Shown: piece by piece, positions 32,641 through 46,000 of the stretch
Layout of the letters: each line of letters begins with the position of its first letter
Position numbering within the stretch: position 1 is the first letter of the stretch
Assembly (NCBI RefSeq): GCF_021869535.1
Contig: NW_026262679.1
Coordinates: forward strand, 82,581,143 to 82,645,142
Direction: 5' to 3'
DNA from: Mytilus californianus
Taxonomy: Eukaryota > Mollusca > Bivalvia > Mytilida > Mytilidae
DNA length: 64,000 bases
Notes under the pieces: model-generated
Databases searched by the model: none
What the model was told of the DNA's origin: nothing
Seen by the model: the letters and a program-made list of their open reading frames with translations, nothing else
Position numbers and translations under genes: made by a program

Positions 32641-35600
32641 ACACCTCAGCATATAAAACAAAAGGACCCATATACTAAACTAAGAGATCTTCTTGCAATT
32701 TCCTGTCCCCTGCAAATTTATGTTGAGGGTAACTACTCCTTACCATATGATCAAGCTTAGCTATGTGGGTGTACGAAAACATTGGAATATTTTCTGAACA
32801 CAAAAAATTCAAACGAGATATTTCATGACACCTGCATGTACTTTAAGCAAAAGAAAGAAAAGACTGCTTGTAAAATGGTTTCTACTTCAACATAAAATAC
32901 AAGACCGTCCTTCATGTTGAAAGACAAAAACATAAAATCACTTCTGTTAAAACTTGATGTAAAAGTGAACTTTACTTATATTTTATCAATTAAATGTGCA
33001 TTATCTCCCATTATACAGAGAAGAAAGAGCTTGTGCTCGTAATAAATAGTTCCGAGACAGATGTGGATCAAAGGCTACGGAGAGGAAAATTCTTGCCAAA
33101 AATACAAAAAATCACTATCTGTTTGTAATAAATTAAAAAGAAGACACAGAAAAATTAAAAGAATGAAACCGTGAGAAGCAACTACCAGAAAGAACTTGAC
33201 AATCAAAGATACTTGTGTGTAATCATCAACCGAAGAGGGAACACTTATTCCCCATCTGTGTACCATCAAGGACAATTATCTGTGCATTTGTTCACTAAGG
33301 CAGGACACTTGATTTATTCTTAGCATGTGCTGATGAATGCTTCCGGACAAAAAATTCTTAAGCTGCAATTATCTAATTAACCCTCTTCCCAAAATGTGCT
33401 TTAGACAAAAAGACAGTCATGTGTTTTTTCTTGTTTACAATGAAATATGAGGACGCATTGGTTAATTAAGAATAACGAGAAAAGCACAAGGAAACAGTAC
33501 TATAGCATTTCATAGATTACATAACATTATGAGGGTCTCTGAAATGTCTGTCATAAAAACTATCAAAAATAGTACTTCCAAATTACTACTACTCAATAGT
33601 TCTGTCATATAATTAATCAGCTATATCAGTACTAAATTATAACTCTCAACAACAAGTAGTTGATGTGGTTTTTGTGTGAGAACAGGAAAATAAACAAGAT
33701 CACAAGATTTCTACAATTCATTTACCATGGGGAAAGCCACTATTGTTTTCCTAGTGGTTAAATCAACTCTCAAAAAACAAGTTCTTACTTTTCAGTATGG
33801 TTCAAAGAAGTTTCAGAAATCTCTAATCAAAAACAGCATACTGTCAAATAGGCCAACTACAAACACATACTGTGCATTAATTCATTGTCATGGGTACCAA
33901 CTTTTTGTTGATTGAGGAAAAAAATGTATTTTCGAGGATTTTTTATTTCTGGGTTTTACCATTTAAAGTCTGCAAACAATCCTATTGAAAATTTAGACAT
34001 TGTTAAAACATTTAAATCCATTATTAATCTTTTCCCATGAAATCCCTGAGTACTGGTATCCGAGGATCAATTGTGAATCCACAATTACCCCCATCTTCTT
34101 TAATTTAAATTAAGAATTTAGACTGAAACAAAGAAGCCTTCAATAGTTCATCAACAGAAATTGCCACAATGAAAAAAAAATCATGAATTTCCAGTTATCT
34201 TCTTTATTTGTGACATTTTTTTCAGAGTTTTCAATTGCTTGACCAAGTTTGTGAAGAACTTAACATATCTTAGACAAACAACACTCACAAAAATAACATT
34301 CCATGACAATATTTGATGTAAATAAAATGTACATATTTCCAATATTTACATTGACATGTTCTTTAGAATCATCCTGTTTCTGGTCAAAACTGTATCCCAT
34401 GATACATCATTATACCACATCATAATCCAGGTCACAAGTGAGTTTTCTGGATATTGTATAAAAGATGAACAAAAAAGATCTGACAAGAAGAGATGTCTAG
34501 AAACAAACATAATGGTCCACAAGAGACGTCAATAACATAAAATTAATGATGTCTTTTTAATTTAATAATTCAATATATGGGACATTATTGTATGATAGAG
34601 TTAATTATTCTATTGGAACAAAACAGTCGATGTCCCATTTGTAAACTTAAGGGAAAATATTGTATGACGTATCTTAAATAGAGAAAAACAAAAACCATTG
34701 TGATAAAACCAAATAGTCGACACTAAAGTTTACAGAAAATGATCGATTTCATCAAATGTTAAAACATATTAATTATTATAAACAAAAACATTATCAATCA
34801 ATTATGAATCCTATTTGGTGACTTGAAGAAGATGAATTATACAAAAATTACATTTCATTCGATAGCTTTTCTTTTGAACGGTGAAGACGAAAATTATCAA
34901 TAAAGAAAGAAAAAAAAAACCCTACCTATAAAAACCGCAAAATTTGCATTTATTTGAGTAATCAAGGTTTTACTTATTTCAATTACTGATACAACCCACT
35001 ATTCTGTTTAAACTGTGAAAAATAGTGACTATGATTTAGTTTCTAAGTGCTGTTTTGTGTCTGAGTGCTCACAGAAGGATTATTTAGACAGATTTTCAGC
35101 TGTAGGTGTATATACAGAAGACAGGATGTGACTTAGTAAACACTACTATCCTAAAAATCATCCAATTTTCTTCAAAATCATTGACAGGTTTTAAAAGATG
35201 GCATGTGGTGTGATTCAGATTGACGTCAAACGTTTTGGTGATTCTGACTCTCTGCCAAATGATGCTACCACAGATAGATAGGCACTTCAATACGACAATT
35301 TAATGTGCCTATTCTAAAAGTTGATAAATTTTCTTTGAGGAGAAACTTTTTCTGATATTTCTGCACTGCAGGCTGTCTTAGTTTAATGTTTCTAGATCTT
35401 CATGTCTTATCTACTATTTTGAAGAAGAGTTTTGATATCATTTCTGCAATGTCAAAACTTGAGAAAATTGACAATTTTTGCCATACTTAAGTCATTAAAT
35501 AGTGAGTGTATAAATAAATATAAAAAGCAATTCAAATTGTAAATTTTTGGACCTTAACCAACATGTCATCAATTTGCCTTTTCAATGCTTTATATAAACA

Positions 35601-35895
35601 ATCATTGTGTGTATAATATTCAAGTCTGATAAAATATAAGAAGTCATTCCCTTGTTCTACAAACAAATATAACATAGTTTCTTAACAATTTGATCTTGTA
35701 CTTGAAATTTAGCAAAAAAATTAAGCAGAATAAATTTTTGAAATGCACATCTGGTGTATCAAATTAGCTACAGTATCGTTTAATCTCATTTGATATAACT
35801 TAGATATCAACATGTATTTATCTATTCATGATGAGATTTAGTGCAATTATCAATGAGACAGCAACCTTCAAAGATTACTGGAAAAGATTAGAATA

Positions 35896-36451
35896 AATAA
35901 ATGGGGAATGTGTCCATGGGACACAGATGATGCCCCCGCTTGCATATAATGTGATAAAGGAACATAACTCAAGAAGGGTAAAAGTTTGATCTGTGTTTTG
36001 TGGTAATAAGCATTGTCTATACGTTTCATAACATTTGGTTGAGGTAAACTAAAATTCAGCAATTTTTCCATTTGTAAAGGAGTATAACTCTAGAACGGTA
36101 AATGTGACGCCACTTAAATTCAAATTTGATCTGTGTTTTGTGGTAATAAGTATTGTGTATTAGTGTCATAACATTTGGTTGAGGCAAACTAAAGTTAGAG
36201 AACGGAAACGAAAACTTCAGCAATTTTTCCATTTGTAAAGGGCATAACTCTAGAACGGAAGAAGTGACGCCACCAAAATTCATACTTGATCTGCGTTTTG
36301 TGGTAATAAGCATTCAGTTTAAGTTTCATAACATTTGGTTGAGGCAAACTAAAGTAAGAGAACAGAAAGCAATTTTGGGATGTACGTACGTACAGACAGA
36401 CAGACAAGGGTAAAACTTAATGCCCCCTCTGTTACGGCGGGGGCATAAAAA
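35896..36451 (+). mobile_element. Element F, copy 2
   Basis: Left end 'aaatggggaatgtgtccatg' with 'gatgatgcccccgct'; right end 'acggcgggggcataaaaa', giving inverted repeats 'tgcccccgc' and 'gcgggggca'. About three ~162-bp units with 'cagcaatttttccatttg' (36057, 36219), 'cataactctagaacgg' and 'catttggttgaggcaaact'. A short 'gtacgtacgtacagacagacagac' -like run (36386-36408) precedes the right end. Longer and less decayed than copy 1. Overlapping minus-strand open frames here are shadows. Confidence 0.85.
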
Positions 36452-38327
36452 CATTAAATTTTGTTCAGAGAAGGTACAAATTATACATCCTTTATCCCTG
36501 ACATTAACTGAAATGGTACAATGAAAGCAACCTGTAACATTTTGAGGGAAACCTACAACATTTTCCCCAAACTTTAATAAACATTTATGTTTATGACAAA
36601 GATATTTGTAAGTGTGCCAATAATGACCCAGAAATCCTGGAAGGCATGTGGCCTGTCTTTCTGTTGTCAGTTTAATGAGATTATGATGATAGACAGAACT
36701 GTGTGCTACTACCAGTACATCTATTGAGGACCTGCAGGAAGAATTTGAAGGGGTGACACAGGGGTTCTCATTTCCTAAATCCTGTTTTTTACAAATTTTT
36801 TGTCAATTTCAACTTTTTTCCCCCCAGATCCCACTTTTTGTACCCCTATATCTGACAACCATTACATTGTATATATCCCACATCCCATAAGCATGTCATC
36901 CCCCTGAAAAATTATGACATACTGATCCTTTTTGATGAATGTTGCTATGACCAATTTAGTTTCTGACCATGTTTCTATACATCAAAAACGCTTAACTATC
37001 CAAAAATATGATGTACAGAGACAGGAATTTTAAAACATTTTATAGAAAATATATGGAACTTTTTTTCAGATTTAACGTTTATTGTTGTTGACAAAATGAT
37101 TATGTTCATTTTAGGCATATCATTTATTTCAAAGAAATTTTGAAAACATAACCTTTAAATGTAATGAGTTAAGTTTCCCCAAAAACTAATTGTAAACATT
37201 TGTTGGTTAGTCTTAGACATGAGTTTCATACATTTGTAGCGAAGAAAAAAAAAAAGTAAAGTAAGAAGCAATGGTAGGCTTAAAATAAGTAACCGATTTG
37301 CAAAATAAACATATTGTCTTTACAACTATTTTATAAATTTGAGTGAACACTATTTCAAGACATGAGGTATAAAATTTTGTGGTAACTTTTTTCATCATTA
37401 GCATTCTTCGTTAATGTTACTCTGCAAGATGCAACACCTTAAGCTTCCGCATCAAAGGAGGCACAATTACGTTTATACCAGTTTCCGATTTTAACAGAAC
37501 TCATTTTCAAGAAAACCTATTAGCAGACATAATTACAAATGACATATACACGTGGCATTTGTTAGGATCAATCTCTCTACTATCTATTTACCTGCAGAAA
37601 TTATTATCAAATGGTCGCATATGCCTTACAGATGTCCCATTAAAATAGTTTATATTTAGATTTTAATGTAAAAGTTGTGTTTTGTCATTAAATTTTGGCT
37701 TTGTTCAGGGTACTAAATGTTAGCTGCAAAATCCAAAAAATACATTTGACAAAATATCACACAGAATTAGTTGCTTTCGAAAATTTGAGCAACTGCCAAA
37801 GTGATTGCTGATTCATGTGCTACAATTTATCAAAAGTCACTCCTGTGGTAGAAAATAAAAGTGTCAAAAAACAAAGCTTCTAGAATTGATCACAGTAAGA
37901 TCATACACTATTGTCTCATATTTATCATATGCTTGCCAAATTTTCACGCCTCTTAAACTTATGTTGTTGTCTAGTTTATTTTTTAGCAAAACAAAAGCTA
38001 TTTCAAGAAAGAAAAACAGTATAAATGTGGTTATTTGTCAGTTACAAAAATTAATAAACAAAAGAGTCATGAAATTCAATACAAAAAGTGAGTAATTATA
38101 TACATTTTTATAGACTTGTATGAAATTTGACGCAGTAGAAAAAGTAATAATCAGTGACATGTTAAAGAACAAGACTGCCTTTAAAAAATAGAGGTGTTAC
38201 AGAAAAGAGGTTCCTTCTTTAGCTACAATGATGCTAAAGCAACGGTACTCTCTCTCTCAACAAATAAAAGCAAGCTTTGGTAGTTACATTCATTTGCAAG
38301 TAAATAGCTGCTTGCATCCACTTCATT

Positions 38328-38371
38328 TGGACTCTGGTGGACAGTTGTCTCATTGGCAATCATACCCCATC
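38328..38371 (-). repeat. SINE-like repeat head fragment
   Basis: 'tggacagttgtctcattggc' then 'aatcataccccatc' is the reverse complement of the family 1/3 head. It lies within ~40 bp of a splice donor. Confidence 0.6.
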
Positions 38372-38408
38372 AGTTAATTTTTAAATTTTTTTGGTACTTT
38401 TATTTTAC

Positions 38409-38647
38409 CTGTAAGATATATCCTCTTGCATAGTCTTCATAAGACCACCCAAAGCTCTGCAAAACTTGAAGGACTTCATCATGTTGCAAGACACTGAAAA
38501 GTCGGTCCAGTAATATCTTCAGTCGGACAGGTGTAGCTGTGGCTCCGTACAACAGTAGGCTGGCTATGTCAAAAACAACATTTGGTTGTACCACTTCCAC
38601 CGACATTCCTAGGTTGTATATGTGTCTGTATCCTAATTTATCTAGTG
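38409..38647 (-). CDS. BNC: Basonuclin homologue, second visible coding exon
   Basis: 239 bp, acceptor 'tttttcag' ending at 38648 and donor 'gtaaaa' starting at 38408. It enters in phase 1 (the first two bases complete the Ala codon begun in the previous exon) and leaves in phase 0 after Gln. It encodes the conserved N-terminal basonuclin segment: A-L-D-K-L, then [32 protein letters not shown] and Y-A-R-G-Y-I-L-Q. This block lies between the Cys-rich N terminus and the 'F-L-R-F-G-E-T-K' region in vertebrate basonuclins, and residue-level similarity is high throughout. Confidence 0.93.
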
Positions 38648-39000
38648 CTGAAAAATAATAATAAATATTTTGTAGCAAGATCAAATTGTCATACTTTTTG
38701 ACATTTAAGTAATGTTTCCTGTCCTATTGTATGCACGACTCCAAGGAAACTTGCTGCATTGTTCTCATTTATGCTGCAACTGTGCTATTTGAGAAGTCAA
38801 ATTGCATTGACCGTGCATTCATTTGTGATATACAGTCACTGATAGTATCTTTAAACATCACTTATTGCTCAAATTTACACCTATCATACATGGGGATTTA
38901 AAAGTCAATTGACACAAAGTCAAATAGTACAAATGAAACACATAGTACAATTGTAGCAGTCAACAGTGGAAGATTGAAAATCAACACCTAAGTTATTATT

Positions 39001-39133
39001 TCCCCTGATTTTCATCTTCATTTTTTGTCCCCATGATTTTCATCTTCATTTTTTGTCCCCATGATTTTCATCTTCAGTTTTTTCCCATGATTTTCATTTT
39101 GTTTCTTTTCCCATGATTTTCATCTTTCTTTTC
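39001..39133. repeat. 25-29-bp minisatellite, 5 copies
   Basis: 'tgattttcatctt' recurs at 39006, 39033, 39062, 39088 and 39113, separated by T-rich 'catttttttgtcccca'-like spacers. Plus strand is pyrimidine-rich. Confidence 0.85.
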
Positions 39134-39223
39134 TGAAGAATTAATGTTCCTCGTAACAATTGCTATAAATGACAGCTGATGATCAGTCCTACTCAGGATC
39201 TAAGTGTATCAGTAATTAAATGT

Positions 39224-39583
39224 CTATTTCAAAAATATGTTAATTTCATGTCTCTTAGAAAGACTATTATCAAATAGACCAATATAATTGCCATCTTTGA
39301 AAGTGATACCTGATGATCTTCTGGCATTTTCTAATGAATACATTTGATCTATGACTTGGAAGAATTTTTGTGTCAGAGAGGAAACTTGTGTAACAAATTC
39401 TGCAAGTGGACAGTTTTTAAAATATTGTTGTTTTTTTGGATGTTGAAAGGGAGGATATTCAAAATCAGTAATTTTTAATGTATAAAGTTGTTCAACATTT
39501 TTTTTATACAAAAACAGATTTAAATCTTCATCTGCACTGTAATTGAAATAAAGAGTCCCATCTACAGTTCCTATTTCTTTGCC
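39224..39583 (-). other. Unrecognised open frame, 119 codons, possible pseudogene or exon
   Basis: Open on the minus strand between a TAA at 39586-39584 and the stop at 39226-39224. The composition is protein-like: G-T-V-D-G-T-L-Y-F-N-Y, then F-E-Y-P-P-F-Q-H-P-K-K, F-K-N-C-P-L-A-E-F-V and S-G-I-T-F-K-D-G-N-Y-I-G-L-F-D. Either the Met at 39511 or an upstream acceptor ('aattttaag' just before 39583) could begin it. I do not recognise the family. It could be an exon of a nested gene, a retrocopy or a transposon relic; no clean donor follows. Confidence 0.35.
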
Positions 39584-39879
39584 TTAAAATTGTTAGATCT
39601 GGAGCTTTTATCCTCCACAAAAATAGTTTTTTGTTGGATAAAATTCCATCAGATATATTTCTTAAAACCAAAATACCTTAAGGGAATTCACATCACAGAA
39701 TAAAGTGCATTAGTATATTAAATGTACCAGGGAGAAAAAAAAAAACGTAGGACATGGTTCACACAGATTCCCTTTTTAGTATATCCCCTAATCCCATCTC
39801 AAGGTCAATGGATCTGCATTGGATCTGATTATTTAATGAATTTTGCGGTTGGTCTTTTTGTGGTTCTTTGTTTGCCAAA

Positions 39880-40010
39880 AATGTGTGTTAAAATGTAATA
39901 TGTGCTCAATAATGTTTTCCATTTGTTTAATGTGTTTGAGCTTTTGATTTTGCCGTTTGATAAAGGACTTTCCGTTTTGAATTTTCCTTGGAGTTTAGTA
40001 TTTTTCTTAT
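39880..40010 (+). repeat. Probable bivalve dispersed repeat tail
   Basis: 'aaaggactttccgttttgaa' and 'ttttccttggagtttagt' resemble a phrase I know as recurrent in mussel genomes. No second copy is in this window. Confidence 0.35.
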
Positions 40011-43000
40011 TTTTGTATTTTTTCTATTATCATTTACAACTACATGCACAGCCAAAATGTCAACAATGAAATCCAACAACTTTTTCTTATAAAACCTTGA
40101 ATTTGCTGCTTTGTATTTTAACTGTAATAAACCATACATTGAAAACATCATCTGGTAAAGAAAGCTATATTTTTTTCTCACTGTGACGATTGCTCAAATT
40201 CTGGCATTGGCTATCATGTCAAGTGCAAATTGTTTGAGGGTACTTATTGTAAATTAGAACGAACCTGCTGATGAGCTTCACATATTTATAGATAACAGGC
40301 TGATATACCAAAATACTGTCTTAAATCACGGAATTCAAAGTCGCTTTTATCATACATCCACTGTGTCAGTCATAGCTTATATCAAATGATGAACCATGTA
40401 ATTATTTTTTATCAAAATGAGGCTTCCCATCCTAATCTTGAATGCAGGAAACATTTGTACAAATATATATACTTCCTACAGAGAAAGATCAGTGACAAAA
40501 TAATGTTTTTTTCCAGTATGTTTTGTATAATGCTGATTGTTAATTTGCTGGGCGAAATAAACTAATCCCCTGCTCATTAAGTCTGGAGGTAACAAATAGG
40601 TTATTTATAATAGAAATAACACATTTTTATTATCAGATTCATCCATCCTGAAAAAAGTCAGGCTTTTTGATGGACACCAAACAAAACATTGTCTCTTGTA
40701 TCAGTTTATTTAACCATGTTTCTTTTCAGTTCAGGACCCGTGCATAAATAGAGCAAACAGTTTTTAACTTAACCAAATAAACATCATTTATAAATGTAGT
40801 CAATTTTTTATTCATTTTTTTTCTACAAGGAAATTTCAAACTTTATTATAGTTGTAAAGAGGACACAAAAAGAAAAATCAGGGGAGACAATCCCTCATAT
40901 TTTTGGTATTTTTTTCTGATAGTGAACTCTTGCTGGCATTTAAAATCCCTTAACGATATGCAATTTTATCATATTATACATTAAAGGATTAGTAAAAAAA
41001 ATTCCATTTTAAAAAATCATTTGAAATTTTGATATTTATTAAAAAAAGTCAGGAAAGCTGATGTACAATTATTTTCTTAATCATTGAAGGGAGATAACTC
41101 ACACAAGGCAAAGTTAATTAATTGTCTCAATGAAAATAGTAATTATAATTTCTGGCAATACAAAATAAATATGACTGTATTCGTAGTAGTGGGGTTAAAA
41201 GTGTAAAAAGGTGGAGATGGGATCATTAATCTTATCCTATTGATGTATAACAACAAATAGTTGTCACAACAAGCGACAATTCAGAGGAAAATACAATGTT
41301 GATAATTGATGTTGTGAATTGGAGACACTTTTATGGAAAAGTCGTTATATAAATTGTCTCTATAAAAAATAATCCTGTTAGTTGTAAGAATAAAAGTAAA
41401 ATGTTGTCAAAGCACTGTAGACATTGATCAAACATAGATACAGCAACAAAAGATAAGTGTTCTATCACTATTGACCGTCATTAACTATGTTTACAATAGT
41501 CGAGGCGCGGGACAAAAACTGCAGCAACAATATCTGTTATTACAGTTTGGACTACTTTAATGTCCGCTGATAATATTTTGTACCAATCATTCTTGATGTC
41601 GCAGAATGATCAGGGGAGTTCTAATTATATTATTTTGTCCATTGCAAGTGAAATTTTGCTTTAAATGTATTGTTTAAGTACTGTCATCATTTTTGCTGTC
41701 CATTTATAAGGGAAAAAATAGCATAAAGAGAAAAAATTGAATAATTTGTGATGGAAAATCACTTTTAAATTTTGAACAGTTTAAAACGTATTTGTTTGTA
41801 AATTTCCTCCTAGAGACTCCTTATAATGCATGCTTTATCATATATTTTTCATTCTTAATTTTCAAATAGACCAAAAACCATACACAAATAAAAGTAGACA
41901 TTGCAAACTTTTTATAACACTGCATGTACAGTAGCTTTTGTTTTGACATGTTTTCATTTCATGGATAATATAAAGTGAAGAGAATGGCTGAACTTTGTAC
42001 ATTTTTAACCTGATATCATGTAGATAATTTATGTTGTCTTTCCTCATTCTTGGCATTTACCTCTTCAAAGACACCATTTAGATAAGCATGATTAACTTCC
42101 ACCACTACTGTTCAGAGATAACTGTTTATAATGAGTGCATTGCCAGTCCCTAATCTTCCAGGATGACATGTATACATATACTGACAGTAAACTGCACAAA
42201 AACAAACATCAAAAGCTTTTATTTATCAAATAAGTTCCATATAAATAAAAGACTTTATCATTTGTGTGCTGATCCATTAACATATTATCATTACCAGTGG
42301 GGAGTACTTGTATGACATCAAGGACTGTCCAATGACATTGCCTTATATGGTCACATGGTCTGTCACTGATGGAATTACCAGATATCAAAGCAGACGGTCA
42401 CATGTAGCATGACATCAAAGCCATCCTCCAAATTGTTGACATAATACACAGATTAATTAATCATGTCTGATAATAATCAGAATCATGATTCTTATCAACA
42501 TGGCAGTTTTGTTGTGGATATTTATTTGTACAGTATCTGGTCAAGCAAGCAGATCTCACTTCAATTATCCCTTGTAATTAAACTTAAACAAAGTTTCTTG
42601 TAACAGGTAAACATTTGATAAGTATAAGCTTCAAAGATATTATCATCAGTTTCAGTATTTAATAAGAATTGCTTAAAAGTTGATTAAAACTTAAAAAAGA
42701 TTTTTTCCTTTTAATTTAAATTCTATAATATTTTTCATCATGTACAAAATTGTTCGTAATGCATAATTAAAACTCTATAAAAACATATAATTAAACAAAA
42801 GTAAGTTGCATCTAAGACCTACAGTAAAGTTGTAGTCTGAAATAATTCTTTTATTGTCTGATATTTTTTTCAAATCAATTTCCCTTTGTTTAACCCCAAA
42901 ATTATTTGACAAGATAGTCATAACAAGACAGAAAGGACATAAGAGTAGGACATCCCCACTGAGATCATCCTCTTACTGAACAATTATCTCCCAGCATTCC

Positions 43001-46000
43001 TTGTTTATCTCAACACCAGTTGTCATGCTGAGTTATCTTCCCCTGATGTGCCATCTTTTACATTGTTTTGTCACAAAGCATTGGCTGCTCTCCAAATTCT
43101 TAAAAGCTATTTTCATAGCCAAAATTTACAGATGATATTCCTCTTTGTCATATCATTTTCATGTTAACTTTCTTACAATATTTTCATCAGAAGCACTTAA
43201 CTGAAGCATTCTTTAATTTTGGTGGTGACGAACATCCCGATACAAAATATCTTAAGAGATACCAAAACACATAGAACTTCAAATAAAAAGATTTGAATTT
43301 GTCAGAAATGAGGACAATTTGATGTATCAGTTTTTGATAAACCCCATCTCACTGTAACTGATCACTTTGAAGAAAATCTTATTTCTTTTAAAATCTATAC
43401 TTAAGCATGGAGTTGATGGATCTTAAACCCATTACTAAAACAATTACTGTCCTAAGTAAAAATGAAGGAGGACTGACCAAGCCATTGTTGTATACCATGT
43501 TATTTTGTGACATTACGCCAATGACAATATCGATTAAAATTTCTACAGTGTCAACCCTTCATATTAATTATACCTTCAGAATTCCAGGAACATGTCTAGA
43601 AGCTTTTATTAACGGCTCCTGATGTCTTATTTTTGGTGACTGGACAAAGTTTAGGGTGTCTTTCTCCATTTTAACTTTGTGACAAAGATTGAGTGTACTT
43701 ATCGCTTGCCTTGTTATTTACCATTGATGTTTGGTCTTATGCCAGTGAAATAATTGCAAGTAACACAAAAGGAGGACTAGTGCATGACTGAAACTCAATA
43801 CTTCAATCTTATTAGAATTGTCTGAGAGATGTAATATATGTATATGTTATAGTGTTGCTTTGTTTTCTCTGCAGATTTCAAAATTGAAAATTTGGAGTGA
43901 ATAGTACTTATTCTTTAACATTTTTATAAATTTTTAGAAAATCTTCAGAAAAAATTGAGAACTTGAATCAAAGCGGAAAAATTTAGGAAAATTTAAAAAA
44001 GTTAACAATAATGACTATAATCTGAATGTTTACAAAGTATTAATGCTCTCTCAAAAAAGAGAAGTTTTATTATCTAGTCAGTTAAATCTGAAAACAAACA
44101 TGTTCCCCCCTAGAAAACCTTAAACAAACATCTTTTTCTATATATAAGTCACAATAAAAAAAGTTTCAAATTCTGACATACTACATTAATTCACAAAACA
44201 GAAGAAAGCTTTGAAGTGTATCAATCAAGTTTGATGATGGTACATGAAACATTTGTATGAACTGTCATCTCTAAAACAAAATGAAAAATATTTTTGTTAG
44301 AGATTTTGACAAAGGTAAGCTGATTTTGGACGTGTGCCTACATTTTCCTGACCATATGTTCTTCCTCACCACAGTTGTGATGTATTTTCTTGGTGCATAC
44401 TGATTATAGAAGACACATGTCCATTCTTTTAATGAGACAGCCAATAGGACTATTTCCAGATGTACTGAAATACAGGAGTAAATTTACCTTCCTGTGTACT
44501 AATTAATGAAGCGTCTGCAATCAAGGACTACTTCCAGATGTATAGAAGTGACAGTTGGTACATACAAAACAAAGCCATTACACCTACATAAAGCTGATAT
44601 TAGAAATTAATTGATGCTTGACAGTGAAGAGCATGGTGCATATCCATCTTCAAAAGGGAATGAAAAATCTCTGTGAAGTATGAAAGATGGCTTTTTCTTC
44701 CTTTTTCTTTGATAACCACATTCAAATTGCACAATGAATTCATTTGACTAATAGTTATCAGTAAAACTTAGGGAAGAAAAAGTTAAGCCTTCTAAACTTT
44801 CTACAAGAACTTATCTGTTTGATGACAAGTAACATTATAAACTTCAAACTCTCCTCACATGTAAAGTCAATGGAGCTTTCTTATCCAAAAAATATTTAAA
44901 TAAATAAAATATCATAAGATAACCTATTTATGTCACAAACCCTGAAATTCAATCCCTTTCAGTTGTCGCTAGTCTTTTTTTTTGCCTTTCCTTTGAAGAT
45001 ATGAGGGCTGATATAAATCTGTCTATCTGTTATATGGAATCCTGACTGATGTAAATAATTAAAACCTAGAAGATAATCTTGAAGAAGAATCAGCCTGGGT
45101 CCCAGCTGTTTTTGACAGCAGGTGATACTTAACAGCTTCGGGACACCAGATACATCAGAGGTTTGGAAATTCGATCCTGCCTGACTCGTGCTGCATTAGA
45201 TAGCAGTATATTTCAGAGATTAATTATGACTTATCTATATGGTTCAATGCTGTTACCTCTGTGCAGTTTTCATTATATTTAATAACTTTACATGAATTTT
45301 TATGTTTTTCTATTTTACACACAGTTGGTCGCCTGATGATTCTTGATGGCTAAAACAGTTATTGTCATTTTTGGTTCTTGAACTGCAATGGTTTAAAAAG
45401 AAGGTGAAGCTATCTGCTTGTTAAATCAATAATTCCTAGTTTGTAAAACTCTATCTGACTCAAGAGAAACATAAAATTATCACTTCATATTCCTATTCAC
45501 TAAAACTAGATTCAAAGACAATTCAAGGACTATCTTTTTTTTTTTTTATAAAAATCAAAATATTGGGTTTACTTCACTAGACAAATTCGTCTTTAAATTT
45601 TTGGAAAGAAACCAATTAAAGCTCTTAAAAAAGTCAACATCTATTCACGTGTCAAACCAATCGCTGAAGTCAAGAAACAGAAAGTTTATACACAAAGCAG
45701 ACAGTTAATTCAGTGTAGACAAAATTTATATTTCAAGTTTAAATGAATGAGACAAGATAACTGTCTTTAAAACATTTTTGTCAGCAATTAGCTCTCTGAA
45801 GTAACGAAAATAAACTTGAGCCAGAAGTGATGTTCTTGGAACAGATGTATAAATGACAAAACATGTTAAAGTAACATCCCATCATATGTGCTGTCAATTC
45901 TGATTCCTCAAGGTCATTAAACTATAATTCTTACATCCTCTTGCCTCCATTTCCAAAATTAATTTACTTTAAACATGATTTTGACAAACCTTTTTTTTAT

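Larger units (their letters stand above)
28506..38408 (-). other. Basonuclin intron between the second and third visible exons
   Basis: 9.9 kb, GT (38408-38407) to AG (28507-28506), phase 0. Mostly unassigned AT-rich DNA. Recognised repeats are a family 2 fragment at 32567-32640, element F copy 2 at 35896-36451 and a SINE-like fragment at 38328-38371. No other coding sequence supported. Confidence 0.8.

Noticed and set aside
35868..36407. Minus-strand open frames with repeated phrases
   Set aside because: Produced by the internal units of element F.
45090..45200. Possible tRNA-like B box ('ggaaattcgatcctgcc')
   Set aside because: No A box at the right spacing and no cloverleaf could be folded.
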